Assembly (NCBI GenBank): GCA_965198725.1
Contig: CBDAPX010000001.1
Location: forward strand, 1 to 64,000
From: CBDAPX01 sp965198725
GTDB lineage: Bacteria; Pseudomonadota; Alphaproteobacteria; Rhodobacterales; Rhodobacteraceae
Length of the DNA stretch: 64,000 bases
Direction of reading: 5' to 3'
Translations under genes and position numbers: made by a program
The notes under the pieces: generated by a model
Seen by the model: the letters and a program-made list of their open reading frames with translations, nothing else
Told to the model about the DNA's origin: nothing
Databases searched by the model: none
In this document: piece after piece, positions 51,375 through 60,927 of the stretch
Layout: each line of letters opens with the position of its first letter
How positions within the stretch are numbered: position 1 is the stretch's first letter

Positions 51375-52130
51375 ATGCGAGCGGTTTTCGGATTGGTTCT
51401 CGTGGTCGGGATCGCGTTGGCAGGCGGCGCGGTCATGATGGCCAAAAACTATATTGACGCCTATCAGTCTGAGTTGGCGAAGGAACGCGCCGCGCGCGAA
51501 GCGATCGTCCCAACCGTTGAGGTTTATATTGCAGAGCGCCCACTCCGGTATGGCGAACAGCTTGACAAGGAAAGCGTCAAGGCCGTGCGCTGGCCAGAGG
51601 ATGCGGTCCCGGAAGGGACGTTCACGGAAGAGGCTGCTCTATTTCCTGAAGATGAAAGCGACAACCGCTATGTTTTGCGCGCCATGGAAAAAGGCGAAGC
51701 GATCATGGAGGTGAAAGTCACCGAACCGGGCGAAGATGCCGGCATTACCTCTCGCTTGGCAAAAGGCATGCGCGCCTTTGCGATCCGCGTAGACGTTGCA
51801 TCGGGTGTTTCAGGTTTCCTGCGCCCTGGCGACCGCGTCGATGTCTACTGGACGGGCAGCCTGCGGGGAACTGTTGAAGGTGCCAGCGGTGAGGTCATAA
51901 AGCTTATCGAACGCGGTGTACAACTCATCGCTGTTGACCAAACCGCGGCCGGTGACTTGAACGGCGCCGTGATCGCGCGCACCGTCACAGTCGCTGCCAG
52001 CCCGCAACAAGTCGGGGCGTTGGCACAAGCACAAACGACCGGTCGCCTTTCCCTGGCTCTGGTTGGAGCACAGGACGACACGGTAGCGGCGGTTGTCGAG
52101 ATGGATCAACGTTCCTTGCTCGGCATCTAG
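51375..52130 (+). CDS. cpaB: Flp pilus assembly protein CpaB/RcpC, truncated by an in-frame TAG
   Basis: A 251-residue product. The N-terminal span (VFGLVLVVGIALAGGAVMMA) precedes SAF-like domains with ERPLRYGEQLDKES and a RcpC/CpaB core (GVSGFLRPGDRVDVYWTG). The frame stops at TAG 52128-52130, but the same frame continues for 32 codons to TGA 52229 as EEAAPQAKEERVCTIRTRRG and then AEVVEIPIPCTN. This is the C-terminus I know from roseobacter CpaB proteins. CpaB is a periplasmic or inner-membrane component, probably linking secretin and platform. The missing tail has both Cys. Confidence 0.88.
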   Translation: MRAVFGLVLVVGIALAGGAVMMAKNYIDAYQSELAKERAAREAIVPTVEVYIAERPLRYGEQLDKESVKAVRWPEDAVPEGTFTEEAALFPEDESDNRYVLRAMEKGEAIMEVKVTEPGEDAGITSRLAKGMRAFAIRVDVASGVSGFLRPGDRVDVYWTGSLRGTVEGASGEVIKLIERGVQLIAVDQTAAGDLNGAVIARTVTVAASPQQVGALAQAQTTGRLSLALVGAQDDTVAAVVEMDQRSLLGI

Positions 52131-52229
52131 GAAGAGGCCGCCCCGCAAGCCAAAGAGGAACGCGTTTGCACCATCCGAACGCGTCGCGGCGCTGAAGTGG
52201 TCGAGATCCCAATTCCCTGCACAAATTGA
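52131..52229 (+). pseudogene. Cut-off C-terminus of cpaB
   Basis: This 32-codon continuation of the cpaB frame lies after its in-frame TAG and ends at TGA 52229. It contains CTIRTRRG and EIPIPCTN, which are conserved in related proteins. It is untranslated unless the stop is read through or is an error. Confidence 0.8.
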
Positions 52230-52250
52230 CTTTATTCCAACAACTTAGCT

Positions 52251-52277
52251 CAGGCAATGCGACCATCGCGTTGCCTG
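52251..52277 (+). promoter_or_regulatory. Intercistronic stem-loop between cpaB and cpaC
   Basis: CAGGCAATGCGA and TCGCGTTGCCTG pair over 12 positions (one G-T) with a three-base loop. No T run follows, so it is more likely an mRNA-stability or processing element than a terminator. It sits in the unusually long 190-base gap before cpaC. Confidence 0.5.
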
Positions 52278-52419
52278 CTCGGCTTCGGCTGTTGCGGGTT
52301 GTCCACATAAGAATGTGACCAGAACCCATTGATTCTTGAAAAAATTCGTTTTTCCCCCATGGTCATGCGAGATGGGCGAAAAGACCCGATAATCGAGGCG
52401 TGATCGAGAGGCAGGTCAC

Positions 52420-53853
52420 ATGATATTAGACGTATTTGTAAAGTCGGCCCTCGTCGGCCTGACTTTGGCTGTTGCACCGATCGCGATTGGGTCAACGTCA
52501 GCGGAAACTGTTCGCGTTGTACGCAGTGGCGTCGAATCAACGCTCGACGTCTCTATGAACCGCGCCGTCGTGGTTGAATGCGATATCCCGTTTGCCGAGC
52601 TCAGCATCGCCAACCCGGCCATCGCGGATATCTCGTCCCTGTCGGATCGGACCATCTATGTCCTTGGCAAAACGCCGGGCATCACGACGATGACCATTCT
52701 GGATGCCAGCGGACAGCTGATCACGAATGTGAACGTGAAGGTCGCAGCAGACGTGACCGAATTCAAAGAGCGCCTGCGCCAGATCCTGCCGGGCGAGAAG
52801 ATCGAAGTGCGCACCGCCAATGACGGCATTGTCCTGTCAGGCACGGTTTCAAGCATTCAACGCCTTCAACGCGCCCTCGATCTGGCAGAACGATATTCGC
52901 CCGAACGCGTTTCCAACCTGATGACCGTCGGTGGCGTTCAACAGGTCATGTTGAAGGTTCGCTTTGCCGAAATGCAGCGCACCGTGTCCAAATCGCTCAG
53001 CTCTTCTTTGTCTTTTGATGGATCAGCCGCCGGTGGCAACCTTGGATTGAGCGGCGGTGTCGGGACGAACAACAACTCCATTTCCCAAGGCAACTCTTTG
53101 GGCGGCAGCATACCGGCAACAAACGAAAATGTTGGCGCAATTCTATTCGGATTTGACGTCGGTTCCGTCCAAGTCGGCCTCTTGCTCGAAGCATTGGAAC
53201 AAAAAGGTGTGGTCCGCACCCTTGCTGAACCCAACCTGACTGCCCTTTCGGGCCAGGAGGCGAAATTTCTGGCGGGTGGCGAATATCCAGTCCCCGTCGC
53301 GCAAGAAAACGATACCATCAGCGTTGAATTCAAACCCTTTGGCATTGAGCTCAACTTCATTCCCCGCGTTGTTGACAGTGATCTGATCAATCTGGAGCTT
53401 GAGGCGGCCGTCTCGGCGATTGACCCAAGCAACGGCATCACCATCGACGCCTTCCAAATCGATGCGTTCACACGCCGTGAAACATCGACAACTGTTGAAT
53501 TGCGCGACGGCGAGAGCTTTGCTATCGCAGGTTTGATTCAGGATGATTTCCTGGACAATAACTCACAATTGCCGTGGATCGGTGATGTCCCGGTTCTGGG
53601 CGCCCTGTTCCGCAGCGCCGATTATCAACGCAGCCAGACCGAGTTGGTGATCATTATCACGGCACATCTAGTTACGCCGACGCGTGGAGAAGTTTTGGCT
53701 TTGCCAACGGATCGGATCAAACCTCCGAAAGAGAACGATTTGTTCCTGTTCGGGCGTGTTGCATCCACGGCCCGAAACTCTGGCCGCGGCACGGCAGTCG
53801 AAGAAGTCGCTAAACAGGACTTTAGTGGGTCCTATGGCTATGTAATGGATTGA
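52420..53853 (+). CDS. cpaC: Type II/IV secretin-like pilus outer-membrane protein CpaC/RcpA
   Basis: A 477-residue secretin. A signal-like N-terminus (LVGLTLAVAPIAIG) is followed by a pilus-specific N0-type domain (IANPAIADISSLSDRTIYVLG) and a BON domain (residues about 110-165). The secretin core follows with VRTLAEPNLTALSGQEAKFL and the closing VPVLGALFRSADYQ. It forms the outer-membrane ring of the Tad pilus. The gene looks intact. Confidence 0.94.
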   Translation: MILDVFVKSALVGLTLAVAPIAIGSTSAETVRVVRSGVESTLDVSMNRAVVVECDIPFAELSIANPAIADISSLSDRTIYVLGKTPGITTMTILDASGQLITNVNVKVAADVTEFKERLRQILPGEKIEVRTANDGIVLSGTVSSIQRLQRALDLAERYSPERVSNLMTVGGVQQVMLKVRFAEMQRTVSKSLSSSLSFDGSAAGGNLGLSGGVGTNNNSISQGNSLGGSIPATNENVGAILFGFDVGSVQVGLLLEALEQKGVVRTLAEPNLTALSGQEAKFLAGGEYPVPVAQENDTISVEFKPFGIELNFIPRVVDSDLINLELEAAVSAIDPSNGITIDAFQIDAFTRRETSTTVELRDGESFAIAGLIQDDFLDNNSQLPWIGDVPVLGALFRSADYQRSQTELVIIITAHLVTPTRGEVLALPTDRIKPPKENDLFLFGRVASTARNSGRGTAVEEVAKQDFSGSYGYVMD

Positions 53854-53865
53854 TCAGAGGGCGAG

Positions 53866-54525
53866 ATGATGTGGAAACAACTTACCGGTCTTGGTCTAAT
53901 CCTCGCCGTCTCGGCCTGCGGCAATACCAGCGGGCCAGTGCCCAACTCCTTCCTGCGTGAAGCAGGGGCCGCCGTGGATACCGGCGAGTTTGGAAATGCC
54001 ACGATGAACAACACGATGATCCTAACCAGCCCAGAGCAATTTGCGGTGAATTTGGCCAATCGGTTTGCGCGTGAGATCCCGACGACGGTCAACTTTGCTT
54101 TTAACAGTTCGGTTCTGGACGAATCCGCGCGCGCAACGTTGCGCAAACAGGCCGATTGGATTCGCCAGTTCCCAGAGGTGAGGTTCCGGGTTTATGGGCA
54201 TACTGACCTGGTCGGGTCCAACGCTTACAACCTCCGCCTTGGCCAACGCCGCGCAGATGCCGCGGTTGCCTATCTGTCCAGCCAGGGCATCAGCCGCTCT
54301 CGCCTCGAAGCCGTTGTTTCGTTTGGAGAAACACGCCCCATCGTGGTCACTCAGAACCCCGAACGGCAAAACCGCCGGACTGTCACCGAGGTTTCCGGCT
54401 TTCTCAAGCGCCATCCCACTGTTTTAGATGGGAAATATGCGCAGATTATCTATCGCGACTACGTTGCGAGCGCGACAGCCGAAACTGGCCTGTCCGGGAT
54501 CGAAGCCGCCGCTGGCGAAGGCTAA
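53866..54525 (+). CDS. OmpA-family lipoprotein of the Tad locus
   Basis: A 219-residue protein with lipobox AVSAC (Cys about residue 19). The OmpA-like peptidoglycan-binding domain has VRFRVYGHTDLVGSNAYNL and GQRRADAAVAYL. In roseobacter Tad loci such a protein occupies the CpaD slot and may anchor the secretin to the wall; that role is inferred. The two consecutive ATGs leave the start uncertain by one codon. Confidence 0.88.
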   Translation: MMWKQLTGLGLILAVSACGNTSGPVPNSFLREAGAAVDTGEFGNATMNNTMILTSPEQFAVNLANRFAREIPTTVNFAFNSSVLDESARATLRKQADWIRQFPEVRFRVYGHTDLVGSNAYNLRLGQRRADAAVAYLSSQGISRSRLEAVVSFGETRPIVVTQNPERQNRRTVTEVSGFLKRHPTVLDGKYAQIIYRDYVASATAETGLSGIEAAAGEG

Positions 54526-54723
54526 ACCTTCACGCGAAATCACAAGATCGTTCGCGCATTCCCTACAATTGGTTCTTTCTGGCCTAATTCTCGCCCAGAT
54601 TTGAAACGACATTCTGACCTAAGGGCGCAGTGTACCGATTGGAATCGGGATGCGGGCGTTCGCAGGGCCGGATGAACAGAGCAATGTACTCTGTTTACCG
54701 CTCAGCAGTGGACACGGTTAAGG

Positions 54724-55971
54724 ATGGCAAGGTCAATGAGCAGCGCAATGCCGCAACCCGAATTAAACCCGATCGTGGCGTGTACCGTCAGCCGCGACGT
54801 TCAGAATTTCGACCTCCTGATCGAAGACATGGAGGCCGCGATGGGCGAAAGCTGGGGCGACCTCGGCTTTGCCGAAGCACTGGCCTTTTTCGGTCAGCCC
54901 GAAGCAGAAGCTTTGGAATTTATTGCCTTGGCAATCGATGAGACGGACGAGGAAAACCTTGTCCTGATGGGCGAAATCATTACTCAGGCGAAAACGCGCG
55001 GGATCAAGGTCATTCTGATCGCCGAAGATGTCACCCCGGCGTCATTGCACCAACTGCTTCGTCGGGGCGCGGATGAATTTGTCCCATACCCCCTGCCCGA
55101 GCACGAATTGCAATCCGCGATTGATCGTATTCAGGTAACAGAACCAGAGCCCAGCCGGACGCATCAGACGCACACGCTCAAGTCCGGCACTTCTAAAGAA
55201 GGCGCTTTGCTGGTTGTCCATGGCCTGTCAGGCGGATCGGGATCGACCACACTCGCCGTCAACCTGGCCTGGGAATTGGCAAATGTCGAAAACGAAGACC
55301 CACCCAGCGTGTGTCTAATCGACCTTGATCTTCAATATGGCTCGGTCGGCACCTATTTGGACTTGCCGCGTCGCGATGCCGTGTTCGAGATGCTTTCGGA
55401 TACCGAAAACATGGACGAAGAGGTTTTCGGCCAAGCGCTGTTGAACTTCGAAGACAGGTTGCAAGTCCTGACGTCGCCAGCAGAGATGTTGCCACTGGAT
55501 ATCATTGCATCCGAAGACGTGGAGCGCGTGATCGAAATGGCGCGCAGCCACTTTGACTACGTCGTGGTCGATATGCCTTCGACGCTGGTTCAATGGACCG
55601 AAACGGTTTTACAGGCCTCGCATGTTTACTTTGCGATGATCGAACTGGACATGCGGTCCGCGCAAAACGCATTGCGCCTGAAACGCGCGTTGCAGTCAGA
55701 GGATTTGCCGTTCAACAAGCTGCGCTTTGCTTTGAACCGCGGGCCCAAGTTCACGGATTTGAGTGGCAAAAGCCGCGTGAAACGCATGGGAGAGTCCCTC
55801 GGCATCTCAATCGATCTACAACTGCCGGACGGCGGCAAGCAGGTCACGCAAAGCGGCGATCATGGCATTCCACTCGCCAATTCAGCGGCAAAGAACCCGC
55901 TGCGGAAAGAAATTTCCAAGCTGGCAAAATCCTTGCACGAACTCGGTCGCAGCGACGCCGAGGCCGCATAA
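54724..55971 (+). CDS. cpaE: Pilus assembly protein CpaE/TadZ
   Basis: A 415-residue protein (411 if started at ATG 54736, which has a better placed AAGG). A receiver-like N-terminal domain (about 20-135) contains IKVILIAEDVT. It is followed by a ParA/MinD-type ATPase domain with a deviant Walker A (VHGLSGGSGSTTLA) and VCLIDLDLQYGSVG. TadZ-type proteins place the pilus machine at the pole. It lies 23 bases before cpaF. Confidence 0.93.
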   Translation: MARSMSSAMPQPELNPIVACTVSRDVQNFDLLIEDMEAAMGESWGDLGFAEALAFFGQPEAEALEFIALAIDETDEENLVLMGEIITQAKTRGIKVILIAEDVTPASLHQLLRRGADEFVPYPLPEHELQSAIDRIQVTEPEPSRTHQTHTLKSGTSKEGALLVVHGLSGGSGSTTLAVNLAWELANVENEDPPSVCLIDLDLQYGSVGTYLDLPRRDAVFEMLSDTENMDEEVFGQALLNFEDRLQVLTSPAEMLPLDIIASEDVERVIEMARSHFDYVVVDMPSTLVQWTETVLQASHVYFAMIELDMRSAQNALRLKRALQSEDLPFNKLRFALNRGPKFTDLSGKSRVKRMGESLGISIDLQLPDGGKQVTQSGDHGIPLANSAAKNPLRKEISKLAKSLHELGRSDAEAA

Positions 55972-55993
55972 ATACACAGCGTGGGGCATTTGA

Positions 55994-57450
55994 ATGTTTT
56001 CCAAGTACAAAAAATCCGCTCCTAAGGCCGCGCCTACCAAAAAGGCCGCGCAGGTCACAAATATTGCGGATGCTAAGGCGGCAAAGCCCGTTGAAGAAGC
56101 ATCGCGTGTCATTCGTCGCCCTATGCCAGCCAAAAAGGCCGAAGTGGCCAGCACGGATCGGGATCGGAAACGCAAAGAGCGTTTGGGAGAGATCAAGGTC
56201 GAACTGCATCGTGCGTTGCTGGACAACCTGAACCTTTCCGCTCTTGAACATGCGAGCGAACAAGAACTCCGTCGCGAAATCAGCTCGATCGCCAGCGAAA
56301 TTCTGGAAGAGAAAAGCATCGTTCTGAACCGCGAAGATCGTCAGACGCTGAATAAAGAACTCTATGACGAAGTCACCGGCCTGGGACCTTTGGAAACGCT
56401 GCTTCAGGATGACATGGTCAACGATATCCTGGTCAACGGGCCGCAACAGGTGTTCGTCGAACGGGCGGGTAAACTTGAACTGAGCGATGTAACGTTCAAA
56501 GATGAAAAGCACCTTCTGCGGATCATCGACAAAATTGTTTCAGCCGTGGGTCGTCGTGTGGACGAGTCGAACCCTTACGTCGACGCCCGTTTGGCGGATG
56601 GATCGCGGTTCAACGCAATGGTTCCACCCATTGCCGTTGATGGATCACTGGTGTCCATCCGGAAATTTAAGAAAGACAAGCTGGGCATTGATGACCTGGT
56701 AAACTTCGGTGCTTTCACCGAAGAAATGGCCGCCTATCTTCAGGCTGCCGTGGCAACACGACTGAACGTGATCGTATCGGGCGGTACCGGCTCTGGGAAA
56801 ACCACGACGCTGAATGCGCTGTCCAGCTTTATTGATAATTCGGAACGTATTCTGACGATCGAGGATACGGCGGAATTGCAACTGCAGCAGATCCACGTCG
56901 GTCGGATGGAAAGCCGCCCACCCAACGTCGAAGGCAAAGGCGAGGTTAGCCCGCGTGACTGTTTGAAAAACGCCCTGCGGATGCGCCCTGACCGCATCAT
57001 CGTGGGCGAGACCCGTGGTGAAGAAGTGATCGACATGTTGCAGGCCATGAACACTGGCCACGATGGGTCGATGACAACGATCCACGCCAACTCTGCCCGG
57101 GACGGGGTCAGCCGTTTGGAAACATGATCGCCATGGCCGGGATCGAAATGCCGATCAAGGCCGTGCGCAGCCAGATTTCGTCGGCCGTGAACCTCATCGT
57201 TCAAGCCAGCCGCTTGCAGGATGGGTCACGTCGCATGACCTCGATCACTGAAATTACAGGGATGGAAGGCGATGTGATTTCGATGCAGGAAATCTTCCGG
57301 TATCAGCGCGTCGGTTTGACGCCGGACAACTAGATCATTGGTCACTTCACCGCGACCGGTGTGCGCAGCGCCTATTCAGAACGCTTCCGGATGTGGGGCT
57401 ATGATCTGCCTGCGTCGATTTATGAACCGGTAGCGGAGGCAGCAAGATGA
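55994..57450 (+). pseudogene. cpaF: Pilus secretion ATPase CpaF/TadA gene with a frameshift and a TAG
   Basis: The first 377 codons encode a normal CpaF (GTGSGKTTT Walker A, ILTIEDTAELQLQ, NALRMRPDRIIVGE). At about 57118-57122 one base is missing (GTTTGGAAACATG); adding an A restores RLENMIAMAG. The second frame then runs to TAG 57331-57333, beyond which the same frame continues with IIGHFTATGVRS and FRMWGYDLP to TGA 57450. That end overlaps the tadB ATG at 57447, so the original gene end is preserved. The ATPase motor lacks its C-terminal part as written. Confidence 0.88.
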
Positions 57451-58412
57451 TTACTGCGGAACCGATAATATACGGCCTGATCTTCATCGGTGTTATCGTG
57501 TTGGTCGAAGGCGTGTATCTTGTCGCCTTTGGCAAATCGATCAGCCTGAATAGTCGGGTCAATCGTCGCCTCGACATGCTGGACAAAGGTGCCGGCCGCG
57601 AACAGGTGCTGGAACAGCTGCGCAAGGAAATGCAGCAGCACATGAAAACCCGGTCCATTCCGCTGTATTCCCTGCTGTCGACAAAAGCGCAAAAAGCCGC
57701 GATTGCATTTTCACCGCAACAGTTGATTCTGATCATGATTGGCGTGTCGATCATGGCTTTCCTTGGTCTCAGCATCGGCACTGATGCGCAGCCCGCCGTG
57801 CGCGGGGCACTGGGTGTCGCAATTGGTGTTGGTGGGGTGTATTTTTGGGTCAATTCCAAAGCCAAAAAGCGCATGGGGCTGATTGAAGAGCAGCTGCCGG
57901 ATGCCATCGAATTGATCGTGCGAAGCTTGCGGGTGGGCCACCCTTTTTCCTCGGCCATTCAGATTGTGGCCAAAGAGGTCGAAGACCCCTTGGCCACAGA
58001 ATTCGGCGTCATTGCGGATGAATGTGCTTACGGCCGCGACGTGGGTGATGCGCTGAAAGAAATGGCTGAACGTCTTGATATGCAGGACCTTCGCTTTCTG
58101 GCCGTCGCCGTAAGCATTCAGCAGCAATCAGGTGGTAACCTGGCAGAGATCCTCGCAGGTCTGGCCAAGGTGATCCGCGCGCGGTTCCGCCTCTTTCGCC
58201 GGGTCAAGGCAATCACGGCAGAGGCGCAATGGTCCGGTAAGTTCCTCTCCGGTTTCCCATTGTTCTGCCTTGTCGCAATTCAGGTGCAGGATCCGCATTA
58301 CTATGATGATGTTTTGGACCATGCATGGTTCATTCCGGCCTGTTTCATCGTCGGCATCCTTTTGACCGCGAACCTGATCGTTATGCGGCACCTGACAAAT
58401 ATCAGAGTGTAA
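57447..58412 (+). CDS. tadB: Pilus assembly inner-membrane platform protein TadB
   Basis: A 321-residue protein with N-terminal spans, a cytoplasmic T2SSF domain (LPDAIELIVRSLRVGHPF and SIQQQSGGNLAEILAGL) and C-terminal spans (FIPACFIVGILLTANLIVM). It forms the platform with TadC. The ATG overlaps the ancestral cpaF stop (ATGA). It is intact. Confidence 0.94.
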   Translation: MITAEPIIYGLIFIGVIVLVEGVYLVAFGKSISLNSRVNRRLDMLDKGAGREQVLEQLRKEMQQHMKTRSIPLYSLLSTKAQKAAIAFSPQQLILIMIGVSIMAFLGLSIGTDAQPAVRGALGVAIGVGGVYFWVNSKAKKRMGLIEEQLPDAIELIVRSLRVGHPFSSAIQIVAKEVEDPLATEFGVIADECAYGRDVGDALKEMAERLDMQDLRFLAVAVSIQQQSGGNLAEILAGLAKVIRARFRLFRRVKAITAEAQWSGKFLSGFPLFCLVAIQVQDPHYYDDVLDHAWFIPACFIVGILLTANLIVMRHLTNIRV

Positions 58413-58422
58413 GGACCCGGAT

Positions 58423-59421
58423 ATGGAATTCCCTGCAGCTTTCAAAGACTTCTTGACTGAAATCAACGACCTCCTTACCGGGTCATTGGGCCCGTTTGGC
58501 CCCTTACTAGCGGTTGGCGTTCTGGGTCTTTTCATGATCCTTCTGACGCTGCCCTTGCTTTTGAATCAGCCCGAAGACCCGCTGAAAAAACTGAAGCGGA
58601 ATTCAAATGGCGAAACCAAAAAGAAAAAGCCGCAAAAAGAGCGTTTGCGCCAAGCTGGTTGAAACGAACAGCTGGAAAAGTTCGCAACCTTTCTAGAACC
58701 GCAAGACCAGGAAGAGTTGAGCGCGATCCAGTTGAAACTGCGGCAGGCCGGGTACCAATCAAAAGACTCAGTGCGCTTTTTCCACTTTGCACAATTTGCT
58801 CTCGGGATCTTGGGTTTGATCCTTGGCTTTGTGTACACCAGCGTTTTGGGGGCCGGCGAAAGCATGGATACCCCAACCACCATGATGTACATCCTTGGTC
58901 CAGGTGGTGCGGGGTACATGTTGCCCAAATACTGGGTGACGCGCCGGGTCGAAGAACGCAAGGGCCAGATCACCGCGGGTTTCCCAGACTCGTTGGACAT
59001 GATGCTGGTTTGCGTTGAAGCCGGACAATCCTTGGATCAATCCATCGTCCGTGTAGCCAAAGAACTGCGCGCTTCGTACCCTGACCTGGCCGATGAATTC
59101 GAAATCATCGCCTATGAAATGAAAGCCGGTAAAGACAAGTCCCAAGTTCTGCGCGATATGGGCACCCGTTGTGGTGTTCAAGATGTATCCAGCTTTGTGA
59201 CCGTTTTGATCCAATCGCAAACCTTTGGTACATCCATTGCCGAAGCTCTTCGCGTTTACGCCGGCGAAATGCGTGACAAACGTGTGATGCGCGCCGAAGA
59301 GGCCGCAAACAAGTTGCCAACTAAAATGACCCTTGCCACAATGATGCTGACGGTTCCGCCGCTTTTGATCATCCTTGTTGGTCCTTCCGCGGTCGGGATC
59401 GCCGCATTTGGGGCTAACTAG
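58423..59421 (+). pseudogene. tadC: Pilus assembly platform protein TadC gene with an in-frame TGA
   Basis: The first 79 codons (one span, then a Lys-rich segment) end at TGA 58660-58662. The same frame continues as NEQLEKFATFLEPQDQEE and then the TadC T2SSF domain with FPDSLDMMLVCVEAGQSLDQ and closing hydrophobic spans up to TAG 59421. A CGA to TGA change is enough to explain it. Restart at an internal ATG or TTG (58717) could still give the T2SSF part. Confidence 0.88.
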
Positions 59422-59432
59422 CAGACGCAGTC

Positions 59433-60041
59433 ATGACAACAGACGGTGCCGAACAGGCCGCACCGCGACATCAAAACCGAACGACCGCATACGCAATCGC
59501 GGGATTGGCCATGACCATCGTTTTGGCCGCCTGCTCCTCTGATCAAATTGACCTGTCTGATGCCGATCCGTATGCGCCAGGTGTCGACCTGAGCAAAGAT
59601 GCAGTCAACGGCATTGAGGTGGGGCACCGTTTGATCAGCGTGGGCGAATATGAGCTGGCGATCGACAGCTTTACACGTGCTGCATTGGCAGATGGCATGA
59701 ATGCCGAAATTCTGAACGGTCTTGGCACAGCGTATCTGGGTTTGGGGCGTCTTTCACAATCTGAACAGCTTTTGCGACGCGCAGTTGACGAAGATCCCAA
59801 TTGGCCCGCTGCCTGGAACAATCTTGGCGTTGTGCTCATGGAGCGCGACCAAACCGCCGAAGCCGCCCAGATTTTCCAGAAAGCCTATGCCATCGACAAT
59901 GGCGAAAGTGACTCAATCCGCGATAATCTGCGGTTAGCACTCGCAAAATTAGAAAATTCTGATAATACTGCTGGACAAAACCAAGAACTACAATTGGTGC
60001 GGCAAGGCAGCAGCAGCTACGTCATTCGCCAAGCACCATGA
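59433..60041 (+). CDS. TadD-like TPR lipoprotein 1
   Basis: A 202-residue protein with a lipobox (VLAACSSD), then three or more tetratricopeptide repeats (AEILNGLGTAYLGLGRLSQ, WPAAWNNLGVVLMERDQ). TadD-type lipoproteins help secretin assembly. It follows tadC by eleven bases. Confidence 0.88.
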   Translation: MTTDGAEQAAPRHQNRTTAYAIAGLAMTIVLAACSSDQIDLSDADPYAPGVDLSKDAVNGIEVGHRLISVGEYELAIDSFTRAALADGMNAEILNGLGTAYLGLGRLSQSEQLLRRAVDEDPNWPAAWNNLGVVLMERDQTAEAAQIFQKAYAIDNGESDSIRDNLRLALAKLENSDNTAGQNQELQLVRQGSSSYVIRQAP

Positions 60042-60071
60042 CCGAGGCAAGAGCAGTAAAGGACGCAAACA

Positions 60072-60920
60072 ATGCGCCACCCTATTCTGATGTCGGTCTC
60101 TGTTTTGTCGCTTGCCGTTCTCGCGGCCTGTGACGAGTCCGGGGATGAGACTGTTGAACGCGCGTTTCAAGAGGTGAACGTCGTTGACGAAAGTAACCTC
60201 AACGATGTGATGCTAACGGTCGCCGACCCAAATGAGGCGGTCACCTATTTCCAACGGACGATCAAACAAAGCCCTGACCGGGTAGAGTTGCATCGCGGGT
60301 TGGCCAAATCGCTTGTGCGCGCCAAACGCAATACCGAAGCTGCTGGCGCCTGGGCCAAGGTTGTCGAATTTGATGAAGCGACAGATGATGATCGCGTCGA
60401 TTACGCAGATGCCCTGATCCGTTCAGGAGACTGGGACGGCGCCGAAGACATCCTTGACGCCATTCCGCCAACCCACGAAACGTTCAAACGCTACCGGCTC
60501 GAAGCCATGGTTGCCGACAGCAATGAAGAATGGTCCAACGCTGACAGCTACTATGAAATTGCGGTCGGTCTGACCACACGGCCAGCAGGCGTGATGAATA
60601 ATTGGGGCTATTCCAAGCTCACCCGCGGCGATTACACAGATGCAGAACGGCTCTTTGGAGAGGCAATTCGTCAAGATCCCGGCTTGTTCACCGCCAAGAA
60701 CAACCTCGCTTTGGCCCGCGGCGCCCAGCGCAACTATTCCTTGCCAGTGGTACCGATGAGCCAGACGGAACGCGCAAAGCTGCTGCACACCATCGCCCTC
60801 TCTGCGGTCAAACAAGGTGATGTCGAAACCGGGAAAGGTTTGCTGCAAGAGGCGATCAACACGCATCCACAGCACTTCGAAGAAGCCGTGCGCGCGCTAC
60901 GCGCCTTGGAACAGGCCTGA
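60072..60920 (+). CDS. TadD-like TPR lipoprotein 2
   Basis: A 282-residue protein with a lipobox (AVLAACDES) and TPR-like repeats in the middle and second half (VMNNWGYSKLTRGDYTDAERL). It differs from the previous one in length and sequence, so it is not a recent copy. It probably works with the secretin CpaC. Confidence 0.87.
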   Translation: MRHPILMSVSVLSLAVLAACDESGDETVERAFQEVNVVDESNLNDVMLTVADPNEAVTYFQRTIKQSPDRVELHRGLAKSLVRAKRNTEAAGAWAKVVEFDEATDDDRVDYADALIRSGDWDGAEDILDAIPPTHETFKRYRLEAMVADSNEEWSNADSYYEIAVGLTTRPAGVMNNWGYSKLTRGDYTDAERLFGEAIRQDPGLFTAKNNLALARGAQRNYSLPVVPMSQTERAKLLHTIALSAVKQGDVETGKGLLQEAINTHPQHFEEAVRALRALEQA

Positions 60921-60927
60921 TCCCATC

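Noticed and set aside
51375..57450. Reassignment or readthrough of TAG as a sense codon
   Set aside because: TAG ends topA (47586-47588), and tadC itself ends in TAG at 59419-59421 with no conserved continuation. The cpaF gene also needs a frameshift and tadC a TGA. Mutations or errors explain the data more simply.
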